Below, one piece after another: positions 1-5,369 of a stretch of DNA of 7,639 nucleotides. The translations under genes were made by a program, and so were the position numbers. Position 1 is the stretch's first letter, and each line of letters starts with the position of its first letter. The stretch covers positions 1 to 7,639 of the forward strand of contig CAZPGS010000041.1 of the NCBI GenBank assembly GCA_964586135.1. Reading direction: 5' to 3'. The stretch is from WYZ-LMO8 sp964586135 (GTDB taxonomy: Archaea; Thermoproteota; Methanomethylicia; Nezhaarchaeales; WYZ-LMO8). The notes beneath the pieces are model-generated. The model saw only the letters and a program-made list of their open reading frames with translations, did no database searches and was not told where the DNA came from.

Positions 1-1076
1 TGTGGATCAAGGACTACAAGGACCTCCCGGTCAAGCTGTACCAAGTAGTGAGCGTGTTCAGGTACGAGACAAAGGCGACCCACCCAATGCTGAGGGTCAG
101 GGAGGTCACGACGTTCAAGGAGGGGCACTCCGCCCACGCCACTTACGAGGACGCGGAGAGCCACGTCTGGAACATGGTCGAGCTCTATAAGAGGTTCTTT
201 GACGAGCTCTGCATACCCTACTTGATATCGAGGAGGCCGGACTGGGACAAGTTCGCCGGCGCGGTCTACAGCATCGCGTTTGACACGGTAATGCCGGACG
301 GGAGGGCTCTCCAGATAGGGACCGTGCACCACTTGGGCCAGAACTTCTCGAAGGCCTTCGACGTGAAGTACCTAAAGCCCAACGGAAGCCACGAGTACGT
401 CTGGACGACCAGCTACGGCATATCCGAGCGAGTGATAGCCGCCTTAATATCGATACATGGGGACGACCGCGGCCTAGTGTTGCCGCCAAACGTGGCCCCG
501 ATTCAAGTGGTCGTCATACCCATACCCTACAAGGGCAGAGAGGCGAAGGTTTACGGAGAGGCCCAGAGGGCCTACGGCGAGCTCAAGGCCGCGGGCTTCA
601 GGGTGGCGATCGACGAGAGGCAAGACGTGACCCCGGGCTCTAAGTTCTACGAGTGGGAGCTTAAGGGGGTCCCAATAAGGGTCGAGATGGGACCTCGCGA
701 CGTGGAGAGAGAGACGGCGACGCTCGTCAAGAGAGACGACTTGACTAGGACTACGTGCCCTCGAGGAGAGCTTGTGAGCTACGTGAGACAGCTTGTGGAG
801 AGGATCACGGCCGACCTCCGAGGAGCGGCGTGGAGGTATCTGAGGGAGAGGACCTTTAAGGCTCAGAGCCTTGAAGAGGGCGCAGAGCTCATAAAGGCTA
901 GGAGGGGCATAGTCGAGGTGCTGTGGTGCGGCCGTAGCGAGTGCGGATTGGCCCTCGAGGAGGGTCTGGAGGCAAAGATCCTAGGGGTTGCTATAGAGCC
1001 CGCGAAGGTCGAGGGGCAGTGCGTCAACTGCGACCGAGGCGCCACGAAAGTGTTGAGAGTGGCCAAGACCTACTGA
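1..1076 (+). CDS. proS: Prolyl-tRNA synthetase, archaeal/eukaryote type, C-terminal part (5' truncated by window)
   Basis: This enzyme charges tRNA-Pro with proline in the cytoplasm. The frame is open from base 3 (W-I-K-D-Y-K-D-L-P), so the start and class II motif 1 lie outside the window. Motif 2 is visible as FRYE at 57-68, followed by the proline-specific stretch EGHSAHATYEDA. Motif 3 is SYGISER, with its arginine at 429-431. An anticodon-binding domain follows (VAPIQVVVIPIPYKG onward, including GPRDVE). The C-terminal zinc domain starts near 924 with WCGRSEC and continues with CVNC. The protein ends in KTY; a C-terminal tyrosine is typical of this ProRS type, where it reaches towards the active site. 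All expected motifs of the visible part are present, and nothing looks broken. The next gene, eS26, begins 69 bp downstream behind its own TATA box, so co-transcription is not required. Confidence 0.97.
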   Translation, partial: WIKDYKDLPVKLYQVVSVFRYETKATHPMLRVREVTTFKEGHSAHATYEDAESHVWNMVELYKRFFDELCIPYLISRRPDWDKFAGAVYSIAFDTVMPDGRALQIGTVHHLGQNFSKAFDVKYLKPNGSHEYVWTTSYGISERVIAALISIHGDDRGLVLPPNVAPIQVVVIPIPYKGREAKVYGEAQRAYGELKAAGFRVAIDERQDVTPGSKFYEWELKGVPIRVEMGPRDVERETATLVKRDDLTRTTCPRGELVSYVRQLVERITADLRGAAWRYLRERTFKAQSLEEGAELIKARRGIVEVLWCGRSECGLALEEGLEAKILGVAIEPAKVEGQCVNCDRGATKVLRVAKTY

Positions 1077-1090
1077 AGTCGACGCAAAAT

Positions 1091-1100
1091 CCTTATAAGA
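1091..1100 (+). promoter_or_regulatory. TATA box of the eS26 gene
   Basis: CCTTATAAGA lies in the proS-eS26 gap. With the usual archaeal spacing of about 26 bp from box centre to start site, transcription would begin near 1121, giving a leader of about 25 nt before the ATG at 1146. The start site is inferred, not seen. Confidence 0.6.
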
Positions 1101-1109
1101 CAAGGTCGT

Positions 1110-1134
1110 CCTTGCTCTAATAGCCAGAGCAAGG
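1110..1134. promoter_or_regulatory. Perfect 9-bp dyad around the predicted eS26 start site (candidate operator or leader hairpin)
   Basis: CCTTGCTCT, a 7-nt spacer AATAGCC, then AGAGCAAGG: both arms match perfectly. A G.T wobble (1109/1135) and a G-C pair (1108/1136) can extend the stem to 11 bp. The dyad centre (1122) nearly coincides with the start site predicted from the TATA box at 1091-1100. It could therefore be a DNA operator. It could instead fold as an RNA hairpin in read-through transcripts from proS, ending 11 nt before the eS26 ATG. The symmetry is observed; the function is inference. Confidence 0.5.
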
Positions 1135-1145
1135 GCTGATGAGTC

Positions 1146-1475
1146 ATGCCCAAGAAGAGGAAGAACAGAGGGAGGGCCAAGGGGGACAAGGGGAGGGACT
1201 CAATAGTCTTGTGCGACGGCTGCGGGAGGCCCATCCCGAGGGGCAAGGCGATAAAGGTGACTAGGTATGTCAGCTTCGTCGACCCACAACTGAGGAAGGA
1301 GCTCGAGAACAAGGGCGTCCAGATGAGCAAGACCCTCGTGACCAAGTACTTGTGCGTGAGCTGCGCGATATTCCAAGGGGTTAGGAAGGTGAGGGCCGAG
1401 GAGGAGAGGAAGGCAATCCCGGGACAGGCCAAGACTAGGATAATCAGAGGCGTGGGGTGGAAGGGCAAGCAATAG
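1146..1475 (+). CDS. rps26e: Small ribosomal subunit protein eS26
   Basis: A 109-residue protein of the 30S subunit, from a family shared by eukaryotes and crenarchaea. In eukaryotes eS26 sits at the mRNA exit channel near the 3' end of the small-subunit rRNA. The sequence shows the basic start (MPKKRKNRGRAKGDKG) and the zinc site made of CDGC and CVSC, with the typical segments CDGCGRPIPRGKAIKVTRY and YLCVSCAIFQGVRKVR between and around them. The length fits the family. The ATG start is preceded by GATGAG, which can pair with the 16S rRNA tail although it sits very close to the start. The gene has its own TATA box and a perfect dyad at its predicted transcription start. Confidence 0.96.
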   Translation: MPKKRKNRGRAKGDKGRDSIVLCDGCGRPIPRGKAIKVTRYVSFVDPQLRKELENKGVQMSKTLVTKYLCVSCAIFQGVRKVRAEEERKAIPGQAKTRIIRGVGWKGKQ

Positions 1476-1504
1476 TCCCCGGGTAGCACGCGTCCTTGGG
1501 GCGC

Positions 1505-1514
1505 TCTCTTTAAG
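1505..1514 (+). promoter_or_regulatory. TATA box of the PfkB-family kinase gene
   Basis: TCTCTTTAAG lies upstream of the kinase. Its centre (about 1511) is some 27 bp before the GTG at 1538, the spacing expected if transcription starts at or next to the start codon. No Shine-Dalgarno sequence is visible before that GTG. Both observations suggest a leaderless mRNA. Confidence 0.55.
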
Positions 1515-1537
1515 TTCTCGCTTGGTTAAGTCCTTGT

Positions 1538-2473
1538 GTGGCCGTGTACGACATTGTGGCCGTAGGCAATCCCGTCTACGACATCATCGAGACTCCCTTC
1601 GTCAAGAGCATTGGCAGGGTCTTATCGGGCTGTAGCTTCAACGCGGCGTTCACGGCGAAGAGGCTGGGAATGGGAGAGGTCGCCTTAATCGGTCGCATTG
1701 GAGAGGACTTCCAAGATCGACTCCTCAACACCTTGAAGAGAATAGGCCTGCACTTCATAAAGGCCGGGGACGCGAGGGAGACGACGGGCTTTAGGCTCAA
1801 GTACCTAGGCCACGGCGAAAGGGAGCTAGAGGTCCTTGGGTTCAGCGGAGAGATCCCGACGGAGGTCATCCCTCAAGAGGCCTTCGACACGAGGGCCGTC
1901 GTGGTGGGCCCTGTCCTAGGCGAGGTTGGGGTCGAGGTCCCGTTAACCTTCAGGAGGAGAGGGGCTACGGTCTTCCTCGATCCACAAGGCTATCTTCGTA
2001 GGGTGAGGAGAGGGGTCGTCGAGTACTACAGCAACCCAGAGGCCCTTGAGGTCTGTTGCGGGAGCCACTTAGTGAAGCCGAATGAGCTGGAGGCGAGGCT
2101 CCTCTCGGGGCTCGACGAGCCCGTAAAGGCCGCAACATCTATATATCAAAGGACGGGGGCCGTGACAGCTCTGACCCTGGCCGAGAGGGGGTCGGTGATA
2201 GTCGACGGTGAGAGGGCGATCTTGGTCCCCGCATATCCCACGCACGCGGTCGACCCGACGGGGGCTGGCGACGTTTACCTAGGCGCTCTCGCATACTACT
2301 TATGTAACGGGTTGGACTTGAAGGACGCGGCGTCTTACGCCTCGGCAATCGCTTCCCTGAAGGTCGAGGGCATCGCCGCGTACTTCAACCCCGACTTGGA
2401 AGAGGTGGCCAGGCGAGCTCGATGGATAAAGAGCAGGGTCAAGGTCAAGAGACTGAAGCGATCGTCGTGTTAG
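1538..2473 (+). CDS. PfkB/ribokinase-family sugar or nucleoside kinase
   Basis: A 311-residue cytoplasmic kinase that should transfer phosphate from ATP or ADP to a sugar, nucleoside or similar alcohol. Near the N-terminus is the substrate-binding stretch with G31 and N35 (SGCSFNAAFTAKRLG), followed by VALIGRIGEDF, typical of the family. The C-terminal signature is DPTGAGD at residues 239-245, with D245 as catalytic base and the GAG anion hole intact. Length fits single-domain PfkB enzymes. The glycine pair that usually opens the first signature is SG here. The substrate cannot be read from sequence: ribokinase, nucleoside kinase and fructose-type kinases share these motifs. The GTG at 1538 was chosen because the TATA box at 1505-1514 fits a leaderless start there; a GTG at 1544 is an alternative. 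The stop codon overlaps that of the opposing Zn-ribbon gene. Confidence 0.9.
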   Translation: MAVYDIVAVGNPVYDIIETPFVKSIGRVLSGCSFNAAFTAKRLGMGEVALIGRIGEDFQDRLLNTLKRIGLHFIKAGDARETTGFRLKYLGHGERELEVLGFSGEIPTEVIPQEAFDTRAVVVGPVLGEVGVEVPLTFRRRGATVFLDPQGYLRRVRRGVVEYYSNPEALEVCCGSHLVKPNELEARLLSGLDEPVKAATSIYQRTGAVTALTLAERGSVIVDGERAILVPAYPTHAVDPTGAGDVYLGALAYYLCNGLDLKDAASYASAIASLKVEGIAAYFNPDLEEVARRARWIKSRVKVKRLKRSSC

Positions 2474-2649
2474 AGGGGCCACTCGTGGCCGCACCGAGGG
2501 CACCTGGCGTATTGACAGCCTATCGCCGAAGAGGGGCAGCCTCCGCAGGCAAATGTCCTGGCATACGATAAGTCGAACTCGTAGCCGCACTTAGGGCACC
2601 TAATGATCCTCGTGGAAGCCCTTAGCTTCAACTCGATCCCCTCTCTCAC
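2470..2649 (-). CDS. Small Zn-ribbon protein (59 aa), cysteine-rich
   Basis: A short reverse-strand frame. It starts at GTG 2649-2647 (M-R-E-G-I-E-L-K-L) and stops with TAA at 2472-2470. It carries RCPKCGYEFDL (C18, C21), then ACGGC (C35, C38), a lone C45, and finally RCPRCGHEWPL (C50, C53). Seven cysteines in CxxC spacing within 59 residues are very unlikely by chance. The pattern CPxCGYEF, CxGCP, CPxCGHE resembles small Zn-ribbon proteins that in anaerobes are often found near feoA/feoB; that link is from memory and no Feo gene is present here. TTG at 2631 is an alternative start (53 aa): it has GAGGGGAT four bases upstream and fits the TTTAAA box better. Function is unknown; metal or nucleic-acid binding is the likely class. 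It is convergent with the kinase and divergent from the peptidase gene. Confidence 0.78.
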   Translation of the reverse strand: MREGIELKLRASTRIIRCPKCGYEFDLSYARTFACGGCPSSAIGCQYARCPRCGHEWPL

Positions 2650-2665
2650 ATACTGCTAAGAAGCC

Positions 2666-2675
2666 CTTTAAAAAC
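2666..2675. promoter_or_regulatory. Shared palindromic TATA element of the divergent Zn-ribbon and peptidase genes
   Basis: CTTTAAAAAC contains the self-complementary TTTAAA at 2667-2672 in the 54-bp gap between two divergent starts. Rightward spacing predicts transcription from about 2697, just ahead of the peptidase TTG codons. Leftward spacing predicts about 2644, just ahead of the TTG at 2631 of the Zn-ribbon gene. GTAAAAC (reverse strand, near 2678-2684) is a possible second leftward element. Confidence 0.5.
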
Positions 2676-2703
2676 GGTTTTACAGAGGGTAGTTGAGGAG
2701 GAC

Positions 2704-3516
2704 TTGGACTTGCTCTACTCAATAGCCCTCGCTAAGGTCGTTGTGTGCGCCGCGTCCCTGGCGCTGGCGTCCGCTCAAGACTTGAGGACCAGAGAGGTCA
2801 GCGACGCGATATGGTTAGCGATGGGGAGTTGTGGAGCGGCGTTGACCGCCGCGGAGCTCTCAGCCGACTTCTCGTACCCTCGCCTTACAGTCTTAGCGAT
2901 ATCGGCGACGCTCTGCTTCGCCCTCGGCCTCGGGCTGTACTACTTGGACTTCTTCGGGGGTGCGGACGCAAAGTGCTTGTGGTGCTTGGGGGTCGCCCTG
3001 CCATTCAATCCCCTAGAGAGGTTGGGGCTCAGGCCCTTCGGCCCTCAAAACCCGATATTCTCCATGTCGATATTCAACAACTCCATCTTGACGGCCGCCC
3101 TCTTAGCCGTAGGCATCATGCTCTCTAACGCTTTCAGGAAAGTCAAAGGCCCCCTCTTCACCAGCAACGAGGAGAGGAGCTTCTGGAAGCGCCTCGTCGC
3201 GGTCATGGTGGGCTACAAGTCTAGGGTCTCTAAGGTCCTCGAGAGGAGGGGCTTCTACTTCCCCTTGGAGGAGTTCGCCCTTAAGGAGGGGCGCGTTGAG
3301 AGGAGGTTCAGGCTCTCAGCCAGGGTCGCGGATTACGACCTCTACGCGGCGCTGGAGGGGCTGGTGAGGGAGGGGCTGGTGAGAGGGGACGAGGAGGTAT
3401 GGGTCTCGCCAGCGATACCGCTTGTCGCTAACATCGCTCTGGGCTTCTTCGTATCCTTGCTCTACGGCGACCTAGTGCTGGCCATAATAGAGGGGCTCCT
3501 GGCCTCGGCGCTATAA
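2704..3516 (+). CDS. pibD: Class III signal peptidase / prepilin-preflagellin peptidase (A24 family)
   Basis: A 270-residue membrane aspartyl protease that removes the short signal of type IV pilin-like and archaellin precursors before assembly. The two catalytic aspartates are visible: D26 in QDLRTREVSD and D88 in FGGADAK, the GxGD-type motif. Their spacing and the order (first transmembrane segment, cytoplasmic loop with D26, later segment followed by GGAD) match Sulfolobus PibD and Methanococcus FlaK. Hydrophobic stretches run at about 3-24, 62-82, 120-141 and 240-268. A charged region at about 145-235 matches the archaeal A24 C-terminal type seen in some peptidases. GAGGAGG at 2695-2701 is a strong ribosome-binding site; its spacing favours the TTG at 2710 (268 aa) as much as that at 2704. 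No pilin or archaellin gene is adjacent. The stop overlaps the dehydrogenase gene. Confidence 0.88.
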   Translation: MDLLYSIALAKVVVCAASLALASAQDLRTREVSDAIWLAMGSCGAALTAAELSADFSYPRLTVLAISATLCFALGLGLYYLDFFGGADAKCLWCLGVALPFNPLERLGLRPFGPQNPIFSMSIFNNSILTAALLAVGIMLSNAFRKVKGPLFTSNEERSFWKRLVAVMVGYKSRVSKVLERRGFYFPLEEFALKEGRVERRFRLSARVADYDLYAALEGLVREGLVRGDEEVWVSPAIPLVANIALGFFVSLLYGDLVLAIIEGLLASAL

Positions 3517-4521
3517 TCGGGAGTAGGCCTCTCTCGCGAGCTTAACGAGCTCCCGAGTCACGTCGATCGTCTTGGCCGAGCCGCCCATGTCCGGCGTCAG
3601 CACCTCGCCCTCCGCTATGAGCTCGCTGACGGCCATCTCTATCGCCCTCGCTCTCTTGAAGTCTCCGAGGTAGCTTAACATCATCGCCGCCGAGAGTATG
3701 GAGGCTATGGGATTCGCTATGCCCTTGCCGGCTATGTCGAGGGCGGTCCCGTGGACTGGCTCGAACATCGCGTAACTGTCGCCTATGTTCGCGGAGGGGG
3801 CGAGCCCCAAGCTCCCCACGACCCCCGCCGCGACGTCCGAGAGTATGTCGCCGAACATGTTCGGCGTCACGAGAATGTCCAAGGTCTCGGGGGCCACCAC
3901 TATCCTGTAGGCGGCGGAGTCGACGACGATCTCTTCGGCTTGGATCTCGGGGTAGAGCTTGGCGACCTCAAAGAAGGCGGAGCGGAACAAGCCGCAAGAC
4001 TCCTTCATCACATTGGCCTTGTGGACGACGGCGACCTTCTTCCTGCCCTCCCTCCTAGCAAGCTCGAAGGCGAACCTCGCTATCCTCTTGGAGGCCCTCT
4101 CGCTCACGACCCTGAGCGTGATGGCAGTAGAGCCCACTCTGTACTCTATGCCGGAGTACAGGTCCTCAGTGTTCTCCCTCACTATGACCATGTCGACCTT
4201 CTTAGGCGCCCTGCCGAAGCTCTTGAACGGCCTGACGTTGGCGTAGAGGTCTAGCGTCTGTCTCAGCATCACCGTGACCGACTTGTAGGACTCGATGCTT
4301 GGGGGCGTCATCAGAGGCCCCTTGAGTATGCACTTGCAACTCCTTATGACGTCTAAGGCGCCATCTTCCATCGGCTTGCCGGTCCGCTTCCAGCACTCGT
4401 AGCCAGCGCTCACCTCCACGTACTCGGCGTCGAACTCCAGCGCCTCGAGTACCTCGAGCGCCGCCTTGATGACCTCAGGGCCCACGCCGTCGCCGTAGAT
4501 AACGGCTATCTTAAAGCTCAA
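3511..4521 (-). CDS. NAD-type isocitrate/isopropylmalate dehydrogenase family; probably isocitrate dehydrogenase
   Basis: A 336-residue beta-decarboxylating dehydrogenase acting in the cytoplasm. Visible family features: GDGVGPEV near the N-terminus; R87 and R97 in LRQTLDLYANVRP; R115 and Y122 in VRENTEDLYSGIEY; K168 in VHKAN; and metal-binding D201, D225 and D229 (MFGDILSD). Serine 81 falls where isocitrate dehydrogenases have the isocitrate-contacting serine, and RENTEDLYSGIEY through VHKANVMK reads most like NAD-dependent isocitrate dehydrogenase. D262-I263 in the cofactor loop indicates NAD rather than NADP. Thr83 stands where E. coli Icd has Asn115, and the loop reads HGTALDIAG, with leucine replacing the usual proline. 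Homoisocitrate or isopropylmalate dehydrogenase remain possible. The start is TTG at 4521; an in-frame stop lies shortly upstream, so no earlier start exists. No clear ribosome-binding site. The tail overlaps the peptidase gene by 6 bp. Confidence 0.88.
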   Translation of the reverse strand: MSFKIAVIYGDGVGPEVIKAALEVLEALEFDAEYVEVSAGYECWKRTGKPMEDGALDVIRSCKCILKGPLMTPPSIESYKSVTVMLRQTLDLYANVRPFKSFGRAPKKVDMVIVRENTEDLYSGIEYRVGSTAITLRVVSERASKRIARFAFELARREGRKKVAVVHKANVMKESCGLFRSAFFEVAKLYPEIQAEEIVVDSAAYRIVVAPETLDILVTPNMFGDILSDVAAGVVGSLGLAPSANIGDSYAMFEPVHGTALDIAGKGIANPIASILSAAMMLSYLGDFKRARAIEMAVSELIAEGEVLTPDMGGSAKTIDVTRELVKLAREAYSRL

Positions 4522-4569
4522 TAGCGAGGCCCGCCTTCAATGAGGCTTGAGAGTAGGTGCTCGCACGTG

Positions 4570-4580
4570 GGATTTAAGTG
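4570..4580 (-). promoter_or_regulatory. TATA box of the dehydrogenase gene
   Basis: On the reverse strand the sequence reads CACTTAAATCC. Its centre near 4575 predicts a start site near 4549 and a leader of about 28 nt before the TTG at 4521. The gap to the upstream DUF123 gene is 60 bp, so the dehydrogenase is probably transcribed independently. Confidence 0.5.
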
Positions 4581-4581
4581 T

Positions 4582-5172
4582 TTATGCTAGGTCTTGAGGC
4601 TCGATAGTTGTCTCAGAGCGGCCGCCGGGCACTTGAAGAGGGCGGAGGGCCAACGATATCGGGACGAGGCCTAGAGAGGCGTACACCCCCTCTATCCACT
4701 TCAAGCACTCGTCGGCCTTTTCGATCGGCATTAAGGCCAAATGCGATCGGCACTTGCAGTCGCTACACCCAAACCCCTCGACGGGCTCGGCGATGGAGTT
4801 GATGGCCGACGCGATGGCACACTCGAGCCTCTTCTCCGCTGGAGAGGCGACGACACCGACCACCACCGAAGAGCTCGACGAAGTGAGGTAGTCTATGTGC
4901 CACCTCAGCTTCTTGCGCTTGTTGAGGTGCCTCAAGACCCTGCCCCTCAGGCCTAGGGCGCCTCGGCCCAAGCCGGAGCCCGTATAGGCGTAAAAGCCCC
5001 TCTTCATCTTCAGGGAGCCCAGCGAGCCCACGTCTATCTCTTCCTCCATGAGGGAGGCGACCACTATGGTGTAGACCCCTCTCTCGGGCAAGGAGTTGAG
5101 GGAGGGCTCGTCTAGCCTGTCGACATCACGCATGAGGTCAGAACCCGAGTTACAACTCACCGCCCCCGACAC
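4582..5172 (-). CDS. DUF123 GIY-YIG-like protein with Cys cluster
   Basis: A 196-residue protein matching the archaeal DUF123 family, a GIY-YIG nuclease-like domain found alone or fused to endonuclease III in archaea. The core motifs are GVYTIVV (residues 32-38, the GIY strand), GFYAYTGSGLGRG (the YIG strand followed by conserved glycines), LRGRVLRHL, RWHIDYL (90-96), an ECAIA helix, and GFGCSDCKCRSHL (133-145; C136, C139, C141). The central domain is complete. A tail of about 35 residues follows it and looks poorly conserved. Nuclease activity is not established for the family as far as I know, so DNA repair is only a guess. GTG 5172 fits a leaderless transcript; GTG 5160 and ATG 5133 (MRDVDRL) are alternatives. 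The first 25 or so residues lie outside the domain and are the least certain part. Confidence 0.85.
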   Translation of the reverse strand: MSGAVSCNSGSDLMRDVDRLDEPSLNSLPERGVYTIVVASLMEEEIDVGSLGSLKMKRGFYAYTGSGLGRGALGLRGRVLRHLNKRKKLRWHIDYLTSSSSSVVVGVVASPAEKRLECAIASAINSIAEPVEGFGCSDCKCRSHLALMPIEKADECLKWIEGVYASLGLVPISLALRPLQVPGGRSETTIEPQDLA

Positions 5173-5191
5173 GCCTAGAGCCCCGGGGGTG

Positions 5192-5203
5192 GATTAACGT
5201 TAT
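5192..5203 (-). promoter_or_regulatory. Probable TATA box of the DUF123 gene
   Basis: The reverse strand reads ATAACGTTAATC. With a centre near 5197 the start site would be near 5171, at the GTG at 5172, consistent with a leaderless mRNA. The reverse of the ATATAAG element at 5212-5219 (CTTATATT) is a second possibility; it would give a leader of about 18 nt. Confidence 0.4.
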
Positions 5204-5210
5204 CGCGCAA

Positions 5211-5220
5211 CAATATAAGA
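5211..5220 (+). promoter_or_regulatory. TATA box of the candidate C/D RNA
   Basis: CAATATAAGA has its centre near 5216. The usual spacing of about 26 bp puts the start site at about 5242, which is exactly the first base of the terminal stem of the predicted guide RNA. The match in position was not used to define the RNA, so it is independent support. Confidence 0.6.
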
Positions 5221-5241
5221 TCGAGGCGCTAGAGCTTTATT

Positions 5242-5305
5242 GAGGGCTGTGATCGAGGGTTCAAAGCGCTGAAGGCTGATGAGGTCGACTACACCGTGAG
5301 CCCTC
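5242..5305 (+). ncRNA. Candidate box C/D guide sRNA (2'-O-methylation guide)
   Basis: A 64-nt element with all parts of an archaeal C/D RNA in order. Terminal stem: GAGGGC (5242-5247) pairs with GCCCTC (5300-5305). C box: GTGATCG (5249-5255). D' guide: 13 nt, 5256-5268. D' box: CTGA (5269-5272). Three-nt spacer. C' box: CTGATGA (5276-5282). D guide: 13 nt, 5283-5295. D box: GTGA (5296-5299). Both guide lengths and the spacer are typical. C and D boxes each deviate from consensus, but C5254 (normally G) faces G5296 (normally C), so the pair is restored. Together with the 3-nt bulge TGT, tandem G.A pairs and U.U pair they form a complete kink-turn for L7Ae. The D guide complement is GGUGUAGUCGACC and the D' complement CGCUUUGAACCCU; targets are unknown. 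Its own TATA box precedes it. Confidence 0.72.
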
Positions 5306-5309
5306 GAAA

Positions 5310-5320
5310 TCTTTAAAGTT
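5310..5320 (+). promoter_or_regulatory. TATA box of the 5370-5885 gene
   Basis: TCTTTAAAGTT, centred near 5314, predicts a start at about 5340 and a leader of about 29 nt. That leader contains GAGGGGTG at 5358-5365, a good ribosome-binding site four bases before the ATG. The box begins five bases after the C/D RNA stem ends, so the RNA and the gene look like separate units. Confidence 0.6.
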
Positions 5321-5369
5321 AAGCGCCCCAAGTGCTTAGTTGTAAGGCCAGTCGGCCGAGGGGTGCTCA

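Noticed and set aside
1134..1143. GGCTGATGAG upstream of eS26, identical to the C' region of the C/D RNA at 5274-5283
   Set aside because: No CTGA box at guide distance on either side and no flanking stem; it more likely contributes to ribosome binding before the ATG.
1070..1489. Long reverse-strand frame across the eS26 gene
   Set aside because: Fully antisense to a clear ribosomal protein; hydrophobic composition arises from the complement of Lys/Arg/Glu codons.
2477..2490. GGCCAC-TC-GTGGCC hairpin just after the kinase stop, as a terminator
   Set aside because: It lies in the coding sequence for CGHEWPL of the Zn-ribbon gene, the loop is only 2 nt and no T-run follows; chance cannot be excluded.
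4004..4012. GTGATGA on the reverse strand inside the dehydrogenase gene, a full C-box consensus
   Set aside because: No CTGA at guide distance and no stem; it encodes the NVMKE stretch of the enzyme.
3751..4254. Long open frame on the + strand opposite the dehydrogenase
   Set aside because: Low-complexity composition typical of antisense frames in G+C-rich genes, no recognisable motif; the opposite strand encodes a complete well-conserved enzyme.
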